Source: HK1 sp965202735
Lineage (GTDB): Bacteria > Pseudomonadota > Gammaproteobacteria > HK1
Assembly: GCA_965202735.1 (NCBI GenBank)
Contig: OZ241844.1
Location: 3,224,001-3,288,000, forward strand
Reading direction: 5' to 3'
DNA: 64,000 nucleotides
This document shows, piece after piece, positions 51,230-60,025 of the stretch (position 1 is its first letter; each line of letters opens with the position of its first letter). The notes under the pieces are model-generated. The model saw only the letters and a program-made list of their open reading frames with translations. It searched no databases and was not told where the DNA came from. A program made the position numbers and the translations under genes.

Positions 51230-52335
51230 TGGTGCTCACTCTCTTCCCACACCGGCGACAGAACCCCGCCGCCAGCCGTCACCGGCGAGCGCCTCCCTTC
51301 CTGCATGCGCTCCACCAGCGCGCGATCTTCGGCGATGACCCGCAGGGTCAGCCGCCGCCAGCTCTCGATGTCGCTCTCCGAGGGCTCCTGCCCCTCCAGG
51401 TGGTAGATCACGCGCCGCTGATGGGTCCGGTCTGGCCCCAGCGGCGTATTGAGCATGACGTTGATCTGGGTGATCTCGGCTTCGTAGACAAAGAACAGGA
51501 AGTTCGGAAACAGCACCAGGTACCTGGCGCTCATGTCCAGACAGGCCTCCGAGGTCCCTTCCCGCCCGCGGGGGAGAGGATCGTCACCCACATCGACGGC
51601 GCAGCCGACCACCCTCCCGTTCCCCACCAGGTAGTGATCGCTCAGCGGCTGTCCGGCCGCGGTCACGGGATGGGCCACCGGTACGTGATAGGGATCGATG
51701 AAGTTCTCGCAGATGAATTTCCAGTTGCTGCGGAACTCGCCGCTGTCCACCGTGAACATCGGCCTGATGCGCTCGAGATCGTATCCGCCGGTGAGCTCCA
51801 GCAATGGCGCCACGTAGTCGTCGAAGTCCGGGGCGCCTTCATCGGGATTGATGAAGATCCAGTCGTGCCAGACCCTGGAGCGGATCTCCACCAGCCCGTG
51901 CCGCCCGGGGTCGAAGTGCTCGGGGAGGTGCTTCCGGTAGCCCCCGAAATGAGGCGAGCGGATCAGGCGTCCGTCCAGCCCGTAGGTCCAGGCGTGATAG
52001 GGACACACGATCGTGGTCCTGAACCGGCAGGGCTGGTCCACCAGCTTGAGCCCGCGGTGGCGGCAGACGTTGTGGAATACCCGGACCCGCGAGTCGGCGT
52101 CCTTCAGCATGAGCACCGGGAGGCCGGCCGCCACGGCGGGTACCGCGTCACCCGGCTCGGCAAGCTCATGGGCGTAGCCGATGAAGGTCCAGCTCCGGGC
52201 GAATACGCGCTCCTGCTCGAGACGGAAGAAGTCCTCGCTGGTATACGCCCTGGCGGGCAGGCCGCGCTTGATGCGGGCCTGGGAGAAGAACTCCGAGACC
52301 CTCTCGCGTCCGAGGATGGACTCCAGTGCATTCAT
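51193..52335 (-). CDS. Rieske non-heme iron oxygenase, large subunit
   Basis: 380-residue aromatic-ring-hydroxylating-type oxygenase alpha subunit. The Rieske [2Fe-2S] ligands are in NVCRHRG and CPYHAWTYG (residues 90-115), and the mononuclear iron site is NFIDPYHVPVAHP with the distal Asp in the C-terminal domain. Single-component substrate range includes choline, carnitine, stachydrine and aromatic acids; the substrate is not decided. Start ATG at 52335. It follows the desaturase gene by 13 bp, so the two are one operon; no reductase gene is seen. The 3' end is in a tandem duplication. Confidence 0.92.
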   Translation of the reverse strand: MNALESILGRERVSEFFSQARIKRGLPARAYTSEDFFRLEQERVFARSWTFIGYAHELAEPGDAVPAVAAGLPVLMLKDADSRVRVFHNVCRHRGLKLVDQPCRFRTTIVCPYHAWTYGLDGRLIRSPHFGGYRKHLPEHFDPGRHGLVEIRSRVWHDWIFINPDEGAPDFDDYVAPLLELTGGYDLERIRPMFTVDSGEFRSNWKFICENFIDPYHVPVAHPVTAAGQPLSDHYLVGNGRVVGCAVDVGDDPLPRGREGTSEACLDMSARYLVLFPNFLFFVYEAEITQINVMLNTPLGPDRTHQRRVIYHLEGQEPSESDIESWRRLTLRVIAEDRALVERMQEGRRSPVTAGGGVLSPVWEESEHHFQRLVMEAASR

Positions 52336-52348
52336 CGTTCGGGAAGGC

Positions 52349-53356
52349 TCACTCGGCGGACTGCGGATGGGCAGCCAGGCTCGGCGCCTGCCGGATCGTA
52401 TCCGCCTTCGCGGGCCGGCCGAGCGAGCGATTGAGCACCACCAGGAATACCTCCCAGTTCGTGCGGATGACGCCGGGGTCCGGCTCCGGAAGCTGGTCCG
52501 CGATGGCGGCGCTCAGGTCCGGCAGCCTGTGGAAGGGCACCACGGGATAGAGATGGTGCTCGATATGGTGGTTCATGTTCGCGTACAGGAAACGCCCCAG
52601 CCAGTTGGTCCGGAAGGATCGGGTGCTGTCGAGGATGTTGTAGCTGTTCTCCTGCATCTCCACATGCTGGATCAGCGTGAACAACAGCATCACCACCCCG
52701 CCCGCCAGGCGTGGAAGCACGAGGTAGAGCAGCACCCACTCCTGGCCGAGGAGGACGAGTGCGGCGAGAGCGGCGTACACCGCCAGGCATGTTCGCGCGC
52801 CCCGCCTCAGCTTCGGCAGCCTGGACGCGGGAGTGAATTCGCGGACGTCATCGCCGAACCGGCCCAGTGCATTGCGTACGAAGGTCCGCGCTTCGTAGAA
52901 GAAGAAGGCGATGCCCGAGACTTCCAGAAGCCAGCCCTTCAAGGTCAGGGGGATGTCGTAGGGCATCTGGGCGTCCTTGCCCTCGATCCACGTGCAGGCA
53001 TGGTGACGCGCGTGCGCGTAACGGCGGTGGCAGGGCTCCTCGAAGTAGAGCAGGGACGTGATCCAGAACACCGCTTCGTTCAGCCAGCGTGACCGGAACG
53101 CCGACCCATGCCCGCACTCGTGGCTGAGCGCGTAGGCCGGCACGGTGAGGAAGACGCCATGGACGAACACCGCCGGAACGAGCCACCAGGTCCCCTGGGC
53201 ATGGTGGATCCCCATCCCGGTCGCGGCCAGCGCAAGCGCCCATCGCGCAAGATAGGCCAGCCCGGGACCGTCGGTGCGCCGGGACAGCCTCCTGAGAGTC
53301 TCCGTGTCCAGCCGGATACCGGACGAAGCGGCATTGGTAGCGGCATGTCCGGTCAT
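52349..53356 (-). CDS. Membrane fatty acid desaturase/hydroxylase
   Basis: 335-residue di-iron membrane enzyme with histidine boxes HECGHG (about residue 87), HARHH (about 124) and NHHIEHH (about 268) and four or more membrane segments. Start ATG at 53356 has GGAGG 8 bp upstream; the frame opens further without conservation. The order desaturase then Rieske oxygenase, 13 bp apart, suggests that both act on one lipid or side chain. The upstream neighbour on the same strand is the peptide-type binding protein (50 bp gap), so all three may be one transcript. Confidence 0.92.
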   Translation of the reverse strand: MTGHAATNAASSGIRLDTETLRRLSRRTDGPGLAYLARWALALAATGMGIHHAQGTWWLVPAVFVHGVFLTVPAYALSHECGHGSAFRSRWLNEAVFWITSLLYFEEPCHRRYAHARHHACTWIEGKDAQMPYDIPLTLKGWLLEVSGIAFFFYEARTFVRNALGRFGDDVREFTPASRLPKLRRGARTCLAVYAALAALVLLGQEWVLLYLVLPRLAGGVVMLLFTLIQHVEMQENSYNILDSTRSFRTNWLGRFLYANMNHHIEHHLYPVVPFHRLPDLSAAIADQLPEPDPGVIRTNWEVFLVVLNRSLGRPAKADTIRQAPSLAAHPQSAE

Positions 53357-53405
53357 TGCCGGCGCCTCCACCCCCGGCCGGCTCCCCCGAGCGGCCGGGC
53401 TCCGC

Positions 53406-54998
53406 TCAGACGAACCACCAGCGCTCGCCGCAACGGCACCCGTCGAGGTCGAATTCGGAAGAGAGCGGACCCATCCCGAGCTTCTCGCTGGCGGCGTCGA
53501 CCCAGTCCGCGAACACGGGAACGACGATACCCCCTTCATCGCGGATCAGCGACTGCGCCTCGCCATACATCGCGCGGCGCTTCGCCTCGTCGGGCTCGAC
53601 ACGGGCCGACGCCAGCAGCTCGTTCAGCCGCGGGCTGTCGAAGTAGGTCTCGTTCCAGCCGGTCTCCAGGGCCGAGGCGCTGTAGGCGGTCGACAACATG
53701 GCGTCTTCGGTGATCCGGCCGCTCCAGCGCGTGGCGAAGAAGGGCTTCTGCGCCCATACGCTGCTCCAGAACCCGTCATCGGGCTCTCTGACGACCTTCA
53801 GATCGAGACCCGCCTTCTTCATGTGCTCGCTGTAGAGAAGCGCCATGTCGGTCGCACCGGCAAACGGAGTCTCCGCGACGTGGAGCGCGATGGTGGCTCC
53901 GTCGATACCCCCCTTCCTGGCGTGGAACCTGGCCCGGTCCGGATCGTAGCTGCGCTGCTCCAGGCCCTCGTTGAAGAAGCGGTAGGACGACGAGATCGGC
54001 TGGTCGTTCCCGAGCGACCCGTAGCCCTTGAGGATCCGTTGCAGGACGTCCTGGCGATCGATCCCGTACTTGAGGGCCAGACGCACGTCGTTGCTGGAGA
54101 ACGGCGTCGTGTCGGTGCGGGCCGCAAAGGCGTAGTGGGCCTTGCCCTGGGTCTGCAGCACGCGCACGCCGCCGGCCCGCTCGAGCAGGTGAGCGGTCTT
54201 GAGCTCGACGAAATTGAAGGCGTCGATCTGGCCGGAGATCAGGGCATTCGTGCGTGCGGTCGCATCCTTGATGGCGATCATGTCGACCGCGTCGAAATGG
54301 GCCCGGCCGGCCTTCCAGTAATTCGGATTGCGCTTCACGCGGGAGCTGACGCCCGGGTCGAAGCGCTCGAGCACGTAGCCGCCCGTGCCGATCCCCTCGC
54401 TGAAGTCCACCGTTCCGTCCGGGACGATGCACAGGTTGTACAGGCCCAGGATCGCCGGAAAGTCCCGGTTGCCGCTCTTCAACGTGAACGTCACCTCGCC
54501 GGGCGCGGTCTTCCGCATGTCGGAGATCTGTTCGACGAAGGGCTTGGCCGACGACTTCGAATCCTCCCCGGTGTGGAGGTTCATGGAATGGATCACGTCC
54601 TCCGGCGCGAGCGACTTGCCATTGTGAAACTCCACGCCCCTGCGCAACGTGAAGCGCCATCGCACCGCATCGTCGGACCCGTCCCAGCTCTCCGCGAGCT
54701 CGGGAACGAGCATTCCACCCGGGCCGACCTCGACCAGGTTGTTCCTGAGCTGCCAGGTGAGGTGCTGCTGCATGCGGGTATCCAGCAACGACGGGTCCAG
54801 AGAGTCCGTCGTCGCGAAATCCGCGATCCCGAGACGAAGGGTTCCGCCTTGCCTGGGGGCTGCCGCCCGGGCCGTCCCGAGCGCCATCATGGACGCGGCC
54901 GGGAGCGACATTCCCGCGGCGGCCGCGCGTCCCATGAACTGCCGGCGCGAGATGCGTCCGCTCTCGAGCTGTCCGGCGAGATACGTGAGCTTGCTCAT
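53406..54998 (-). CDS. ABC transporter substrate-binding protein, family 5 (DppA/OppA type)
   Basis: Periplasmic protein for oligopeptides, nickel chelates or similar ligands, 530 residues. A twin-arginine signal peptide (SGRISRRQFMGRAAAAG) ends near LGTARAAAP. Body: GGTLRLGIADFATTDSLDP, LRNNLVEVGPGGMLVPELAESW, ALAESWDG-like start of domain III, and YGIDRQDVLQRILKGYG. Start ATG at 54998 with GGAGGG. No permease or ATPase gene is adjacent; the DppC-like gene at the right edge may belong to another system. The divergent RpiR regulator at 55.7 kb may control this operon. Confidence 0.92.
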   Translation of the reverse strand: MSKLTYLAGQLESGRISRRQFMGRAAAAGMSLPAASMMALGTARAAAPRQGGTLRLGIADFATTDSLDPSLLDTRMQQHLTWQLRNNLVEVGPGGMLVPELAESWDGSDDAVRWRFTLRRGVEFHNGKSLAPEDVIHSMNLHTGEDSKSSAKPFVEQISDMRKTAPGEVTFTLKSGNRDFPAILGLYNLCIVPDGTVDFSEGIGTGGYVLERFDPGVSSRVKRNPNYWKAGRAHFDAVDMIAIKDATARTNALISGQIDAFNFVELKTAHLLERAGGVRVLQTQGKAHYAFAARTDTTPFSSNDVRLALKYGIDRQDVLQRILKGYGSLGNDQPISSSYRFFNEGLEQRSYDPDRARFHARKGGIDGATIALHVAETPFAGATDMALLYSEHMKKAGLDLKVVREPDDGFWSSVWAQKPFFATRWSGRITEDAMLSTAYSASALETGWNETYFDSPRLNELLASARVEPDEAKRRAMYGEAQSLIRDEGGIVVPVFADWVDAASEKLGMGPLSSEFDLDGCRCGERWWFV

Positions 54999-55203
54999 TG
55001 ATCCGTCCCTCCTGCCGTGTGCGTGGATGTGTGTCGCACGTCTCCGGACGTTCATGGTCCCCGCCGTGCCGGACCACCCCGAAGCATGAAAGCCGTTTCA
55101 CGGCAAGCATCGAACGATTCTTATGAATTGTCAACATGAATCAAACGATGCGCTCTCTTCGTCGCGTCGGTGCGCACTGGCGCTCACCCCGGCCACACTC
55201 GCG

Positions 55204-55293
55204 CCCAGGGGTCCGGGCGTCCGGAGGTCGTGTCCGCATCCGGCCCCGCCCGCCGCATCGCGGCCCCAGGGGTTCGGGCGTCCGGAGGTCGTG
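55204..55293. repeat. 61-bp direct repeat next to MITE-1 copy F
   Basis: CCCAGGGGTCCGGGCGTCCG followed by GAGGTCGTG at 55204-55232 is repeated, with one change, at 55265-55293. A shorter echo (CCAGGGGTCGTG, then CCGGGGGTCGTG) follows copy F at 55442-55468, so MITE-1 may have entered this array. Confidence 0.8.
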
Positions 55294-55300
55294 GGTCCAG

Positions 55301-55444
55301 CGTGTGTCCAGCAGCAATTCCCGCCAGGCGGAGACAGGCTCCCGAACTCCCCTCGACCCGGCGCCCCGAGGGCCGGGACCGCGCCGGAATCCGACCACGG
55401 CACGGGGCCTCTCCGGGCGCTGGCGGGAATCGCCGTGTGTTCCA
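55301..55444. mobile_element. MITE-1 copy F with flanking direct repeats
   Basis: Element of 123 bp (55311-55433), ends GCAGCAATTCCCGCCAGG and CTGGCGGGAATCGC, flanked by CGTGTGTCCA (55301-55310) and CGTGTGTTCCA (55434-55444). Same orientation as copy D. It lies in the 670-bp gap upstream of the divergent binding-protein and RpiR genes. Confidence 0.82.
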
Positions 55445-55672
55445 GGGGTCGTGTTCCGGGGGTCGTGTTGACGGTCCGGGACGGATTTGCAACGCTCCCC
55501 CGACGGTCATGAGGACCGATCGGAACGGATCGGCCCGCGGTTTCCGCACAGCGCGCGAGGGCATCGTCATGCCCGGCTCGAGCCCCGGGACCGCCGTCCG
55601 GGCATCACTCGGTGCGAATGCCGGCGACCGGGACGCCTCCGTACACCCCGCACCGCAAGGACTGCGACAGTG

Positions 55673-56548
55673 ATGCATCTGCAGTTCCGCGACGGCGCAG
55701 ACCGCCTGACGAGGGCCTATCCGAAGCTTCCGCGTCAGCTCAAGAAGTGCGCCGCCTACATTCTGGAGCACCCGATCGAAGTCGCCACCCTGTCGATGCG
55801 CCGGGTTGCGGCCAATGCGGACGTCCCGCCCAGCACCCTGCAGCGCCTCGCCCGGGCGCTCGACTTCTCGACCTACGACGAGTTCCGCGGCCTCTACCGC
55901 GACACCATCAACCGGTTCTCCGAAGGGGTTTCGATCAAGGCCGGCCGCCTGCAAAAGGTTGCCGCCGAAGCTCCGATGGACCATGCCATCGACGCGTTCC
56001 GGCAGTCCGCCCTCGGCAACATCGGGACGCTCTTCGACCATATCGACCGCGGCGTGCTCGATCGTGCGGTCACGGCCCTGGCCAGCGCGCGCACCGTCCT
56101 CGTGGTCGGCATGCATTCGTCGCACGCCTTCGCCAACTACCTCCACTATCTCGCGGCCATGGGGTTCCGCAACTGGCGCCTGCTGGTGCGGCACAACGGC
56201 GAGCTGTCCTACCTGGTCGAGGCCCTGACGCCCGAGGACGCCGTCGTCGCGATCTCCATCGAGCCCTCGTCGGCCGGCACCATCGAGGTCGTCCGGCGCG
56301 CCCGCGAGGCCGGCGCGCGCGTGGTCGGCATCACCGACCGGCGTACCTCGCCGCTCGCCTCCCGTTCCGACGATCTCCTGCTCTTCCCGGTCCGGAGCCC
56401 GAGCTTCTTCCAGTCCTATGTCGGCGCGGCCGCCCTGGCCGAGTTGCTGGTCGGCATGATCGTGGCGCGCGGCGGCCGGCCGGTGGTCGACAACATCGAC
56501 AACCTGGAGAGATGCCGCCGGGAGATGGGCGAATACTGGCGGGAGTGA
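55673..56548 (+). CDS. MurR/RpiR-family transcriptional regulator
   Basis: 291-residue regulator: N-terminal helix-turn-helix (LPRQLKKCAAYILEHPIEVATLSMRRV then AANADVPPSTLQRLARALDF) and C-terminal SIS domain (residues 125-265: VLVVGMHSSHAFANYL, AVVAISIEPSSAGTIEVVR, ITDRRTSPLASRSD). SIS domains usually sense sugar phosphates, but in this subgroup regulators of other catabolic operons are common. Start ATG at 55673. It is divergent from the binding-protein/desaturase/oxygenase genes and precedes, head to tail, a converging CoA-transferase gene. Confidence 0.93.
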   Translation: MHLQFRDGADRLTRAYPKLPRQLKKCAAYILEHPIEVATLSMRRVAANADVPPSTLQRLARALDFSTYDEFRGLYRDTINRFSEGVSIKAGRLQKVAAEAPMDHAIDAFRQSALGNIGTLFDHIDRGVLDRAVTALASARTVLVVGMHSSHAFANYLHYLAAMGFRNWRLLVRHNGELSYLVEALTPEDAVVAISIEPSSAGTIEVVRRAREAGARVVGITDRRTSPLASRSDDLLLFPVRSPSFFQSYVGAAALAELLVGMIVARGGRPVVDNIDNLERCRREMGEYWRE

Positions 56549-56634
56549 GAGGCGGCGCCACCAGGGAACCGATGGCCATTCCGGGGGAAACCGCAAGTCG
56601 GGACCCTCATCCCGAGCATCGCGTGCCGCGCGGC

Positions 56635-57819
56635 TCAGACCACCCCCGCGTCGCGCAGGCGGCGGATCGCCTCGGAGCCGTAGCCGATCTCCGCAAGCAG
56701 GGCGTCGGTGTGTGCGCCGAGGGCGGGCGCCGCCCGGTTCGGCGCCGGCTCGCCGGCCCTCACCGGCGGCGCGACGAGGCGGATGTCGCCTCGGACCGGA
56801 TGCGCCAGATGCTGGATCCCCGCGCGCTCGGCCACGAACGGGCTGTCGAGCGCCTCGGCGAGGCCGTGGATGGGGGCGGCGGGCACCACGCCGGCGAAGT
56901 GCGAGAGCCACTCGGCGGTGGTGCGCGGCGACAGGGCCTCGTCCAGGAGCTCGGTGACGAGGTCCCGGTTCGCCAGACGTTCCCCGAAGCTGACGAACCG
57001 CGGGTCGGCGGCCCACTCCGGCCGGTCGAGCTTCCCGCACAGCGCCGGCCAGAACTTCTCCTTGTTGCACATGATGTAGATCCAGCCGTCGGCGGTGCGG
57101 TAGAGCTGGCACGGGGTGAGCGACGGATGCGCGGAGCGGGGGAGGCGCTCCGTGACGTGGCCTTCGTTCAGGTACCACGCGGCGGGGTAGCTCAGGTTGT
57201 GCAGCGCCATGTCGAAGAGGCTCACGTCGAGGTCGCGCCCCGCGCCGCTCGCGCGGGCGCCGACGATGCCGGCGAGCACCGCGTAGGCGAGCCCCAGCCC
57301 GGTCATCAGGTCGACGACGGAGAGGCCGGAACGCGCCGGCGGGCCTTCCGGCTCACCGGTCAGGGCGAACCAGCCGGCCTCCGCCTGCATCAGGTAGTCG
57401 AAGCCCGGCCAGCCCGCGCGCGGCCCGGTGCGGCCGTAGGCGCTCAGGTGTGCGCAGACGATGCGCGGATTGTGCGCCCGCAGGTGCCTGTAGGTGAGCC
57501 CGAGCTTCTCCGGGACATCCCCGCGCAGGTTCGAGGCGAGGGCGTGCGCCGAGCCGGCGAGCGCATGCAGGATCGCCTTTCCCTCCGGGTGGCGGAGATC
57601 GAGGGTCATGCTCTTCTTGTTCCGGTTGAACGCGTGGAAGAACACGCTGTCGTGCTCGGCGAAATAGAACGGCCCGACGTCGCGCGAGAAGTCGCCGCCC
57701 CGCGGCGGCTCGATCTTGACGACCTCCGCACCCTGATCGGCGAGGAACAGGGTGCCGAAGGGGCCGGCGCCGTACTGCTCGACGGCGAGGACGCGGACGC
57801 CTTCGAGGGGCAGCGTCAT
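56635..57819 (-). CDS. CaiB/BaiF family CoA-transferase
   Basis: 394-residue family III CoA-transferase: VRVLAVEQYGAGPFGTLFLA, QGAEVVKIEPPRGGDFSRD, RNKKSMTLDLRHPEGKAIL, LASNLRGDVPEKLGLTY and HLSAYGRTGPRAGWPGFDYL. Start ATG at 57819; the frame opens 18 codons earlier without conservation. It lies on the same strand downstream of the acyl-CoA dehydrogenase, MaoC and MmgE/PrpD genes (gap 245 bp), which together resemble an acid-degradation cluster of the methylsuccinate/itaconate kind. Confidence 0.92.
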   Translation of the reverse strand: MTLPLEGVRVLAVEQYGAGPFGTLFLADQGAEVVKIEPPRGGDFSRDVGPFYFAEHDSVFFHAFNRNKKSMTLDLRHPEGKAILHALAGSAHALASNLRGDVPEKLGLTYRHLRAHNPRIVCAHLSAYGRTGPRAGWPGFDYLMQAEAGWFALTGEPEGPPARSGLSVVDLMTGLGLAYAVLAGIVGARASGAGRDLDVSLFDMALHNLSYPAAWYLNEGHVTERLPRSAHPSLTPCQLYRTADGWIYIMCNKEKFWPALCGKLDRPEWAADPRFVSFGERLANRDLVTELLDEALSPRTTAEWLSHFAGVVPAAPIHGLAEALDSPFVAERAGIQHLAHPVRGDIRLVAPPVRAGEPAPNRAAPALGAHTDALLAEIGYGSEAIRRLRDAGVV

Positions 57820-58063
57820 GGCGGGCGCGCGGGGCGGCGGGATGTCGCCGGCCCCCTCGAATCCGGTGGGCATTGCCGTTGCATCGTCGTGCCCGGCCTA
57901 CGCTCCGCGCACTTCCCGAATGCAGAGGCAAAGGGGAAGGGTGCAGGAAGGACCGGCCGGCACGGCAGCACCCACCAGACCCCAGAATCGGCGGGAGCGC
58001 TCCGGAGCCGGGGTCAGGTACGAATGCTGCGGGCGCATCGACGGGTTCCGGACCTCGCTCGAG

Positions 58064-59242
58064 CTACGCCGGATTCCGCTTCACGAGCTCCCTGGCGATG
58101 ATGATCCGCTGCAGCTCGTTGGTCCCTTCGCCGATCGCGAGCAGCGGGGCGTCGCGGTAGTAGCGCTCGATGTCGAACTCCCTGGAGTAGCCGTAGGCGC
58201 CGTGGATGCGCATCGCCTCGGTGGCGTTGAAGATCGCGGTCTCGGTGGCGAAGAGCTTGGCCATCCCCGCCTCCATGTCGCAGCGCATGCCGGTGTCGTA
58301 GGCGTGGGCGGCGGACTCGGTGAGGAGGCGCGAGGCCTCGAGCCGGGTCGCCATCTCCGCGAGCTTGATCTGGATCGACTGGTGCTCGCAGATGGGCTTC
58401 CCGAAGGTCCTGCGCACCTGCGCGTAGGCGACGCTCTCCTCCAGGCAGGCGCGGGCGATGCCGCATCCGCGGGCGGCGACGTTGATCCGGCCGAGCCCCA
58501 GGCCGCCGAGGATCTGCTGGAGGCCGCGGCCCTCCTCTCCCCCGACGAGGTTCTCCTCCGGGACCTCGCAGTCGTTGAAGACGAGCTCGCCGGTGTCGAT
58601 GCCCCGGTAGCCGAGCTTCCTGAGCTTGCGCGCGACCTCGAAGCCGGGGGAGCCCTTCTCCACGATGAGCAGGCTCATGCCCCGGTGCGGGGGGTCGGCG
58701 TCCGGGTCGGTCTTCACCAGCGCGGTGAGGATGTTTCCGTGCACGCTGTTGGTGATCCACATCTTGGCGCCGTTCACCACGTAGCGGCCGTCGCGCCTGT
58801 CCGCCCGGGTGCGGATCCCCTGAAGGTCCGTCCCGCAGTCGGGCTCGGTCAGGGCGATGGCGCCGCGCAGCTCGCCGCTCGCGCACCGCGGCAGGTAGCG
58901 CCGCTTCTGGGCTTCGGTACCGTGACGCTCGATGGCGGCGGCCATGATGAGGTGCGAGTTGAAGATGCCGGACACCGACATCCACACCGCGGAGACGCGC
59001 TCGACGATCCGGGTATAGAGCGAGGCCGACAGCCCGAGCCCCCCGTACTCCTCCCCGATGGTCGCGCCGAAGAGTCCGAGCTCCTTCATCTTCTCGACGA
59101 TCGCCTCCGGCCAGACGTCGTTCTCCTCGAGCTCGCGCACGTGCGGGCGCACGTCGCGCTCGAGGAAGCGATCGACGGAGTCGAGGATCAGGGACTCGTC
59201 GTAGTTGGGGATCGATGCTTCGGGGGCTGCTGTCATCATCAT
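58064..59242 (-). CDS. Acyl-CoA dehydrogenase
   Basis: FAD enzyme of 392 residues that oxidises acyl-CoA at the alpha-beta bond. Family segments: GLFGATIGEEYGGLGLS, GAIALTEPDCGTDLQGIRT (FAD/substrate contact), NGAKMWITNSVHGN, RRTFGKPICEHQSIQ and the C-terminal RIHGAYGYSREFDIERYYRDA with IGEGTNELQRIII. The catalytic base position near GEGTN is replaced relative to the medium-chain type, so a glutaryl/methylsuccinyl-CoA-like specificity is possible. Three consecutive ATGs (59242, 59239, 59236) follow GGAG; the last has the best spacing. Confidence 0.92.
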   Translation of the reverse strand: MMMTAAPEASIPNYDESLILDSVDRFLERDVRPHVRELEENDVWPEAIVEKMKELGLFGATIGEEYGGLGLSASLYTRIVERVSAVWMSVSGIFNSHLIMAAAIERHGTEAQKRRYLPRCASGELRGAIALTEPDCGTDLQGIRTRADRRDGRYVVNGAKMWITNSVHGNILTALVKTDPDADPPHRGMSLLIVEKGSPGFEVARKLRKLGYRGIDTGELVFNDCEVPEENLVGGEEGRGLQQILGGLGLGRINVAARGCGIARACLEESVAYAQVRRTFGKPICEHQSIQIKLAEMATRLEASRLLTESAAHAYDTGMRCDMEAGMAKLFATETAIFNATEAMRIHGAYGYSREFDIERYYRDAPLLAIGEGTNELQRIIIARELVKRNPA

Positions 59243-59459
59243 CTCCGGAAGTCGCGGGCGCCGCGTGGGCGTGGTGGCATGCACCGATCACGGATGGGCG
59301 TGGCGCCGCGGGACATTGGTGACGGGCTGCCCGCCGGCAGGGACGGGGCTCGAAACAAGGTCGCCAGCCGCACCCGGAAGGGAGCCCGATCCTGCGCAAT
59401 GGTGTGCTCGACACGCGGCAAGGCGATGCTCGTCAGCGTCCCGAGGCGCGGTTCCAGCC

Positions 59460-59978
59460 TCAATAGCTGGCGGCGTCATCGACCGCGTGGCCGGTCTTCG
59501 GGACCAGGAACGCCCGCTCGTAGGAGATGAACTCCGTGCCGTCCGCCTTCTTCCCGACGGTGCGCGCGGTCACGATGCCCTGGGTGGGGCGCGACTTCGA
59601 CTCCCGCTTCGCGAGGACCTCGCTCTCCGCGTAGATGGTATCGCCGACGAAGACCGGGGCGGAGAGCCTGATCCGGTCCCACCCGAGATTCGCGATGGTC
59701 TTCTGCGAGAGGTCGCTCACGCTCATGCCCGCCACCATGGACAGCGTCAGGCAGGAGTTGACCAGCGGGCGTCCGAACTCGCTCTTCGCCGCGTACTCCC
59801 TGTCGAAGTGCAGCGGGTGCTGGTTCATCGTGAGCAGGGTGAACCAGGTATTGTCGCTCTCGGTGATGGTGCGCCCGGGGCGGTGCTCGTAGATGTCCCC
59901 GACCTCGAAGTCCTCGAAGTACCGGCCGAACGATTCCCGGTACCGGCGCTCGCCCACTGCCTTGCGTACGACGGACAT
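59460..59978 (-). CDS. MaoC-family dehydratase
   Basis: Hot-dog-fold (R)-specific hydratase of 172 residues: FEDFEVGDIYEHRPGRTITE, with the hydratase motif DNTWFTLLTMNQHPLHFD (Asp and His of the active site) and the ETF-like tail. The length and the sequence resemble mesaconyl-CoA hydratase/beta-methylmalyl-CoA dehydratase relatives. Start ATG at 59978 with GGAGGG. It is 47 bp downstream of the MmgE/PrpD gene and upstream of the acyl-CoA dehydrogenase, all on the minus strand. The open frame that continues far upstream is an artefact of GC-rich DNA. Confidence 0.9.
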   Translation of the reverse strand: MSVVRKAVGERRYRESFGRYFEDFEVGDIYEHRPGRTITESDNTWFTLLTMNQHPLHFDREYAAKSEFGRPLVNSCLTLSMVAGMSVSDLSQKTIANLGWDRIRLSAPVFVGDTIYAESEVLAKRESKSRPTQGIVTARTVGKKADGTEFISYERAFLVPKTGHAVDDAASY

Positions 59979-60025
59979 GCTGTCCCTCCTCCCCGGTCTT
60001 CGCCGGCGTCCCTGGCCTTCGCCGA

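Noticed and set aside
4916..55433. A conserved small protein encoded by MITE-1 copies (the translations share a DFDPRG-like core)
   Set aside because: The frames open and close at different places in each copy, lack starts and ribosome binding sites, and similarity follows from the shared DNA.
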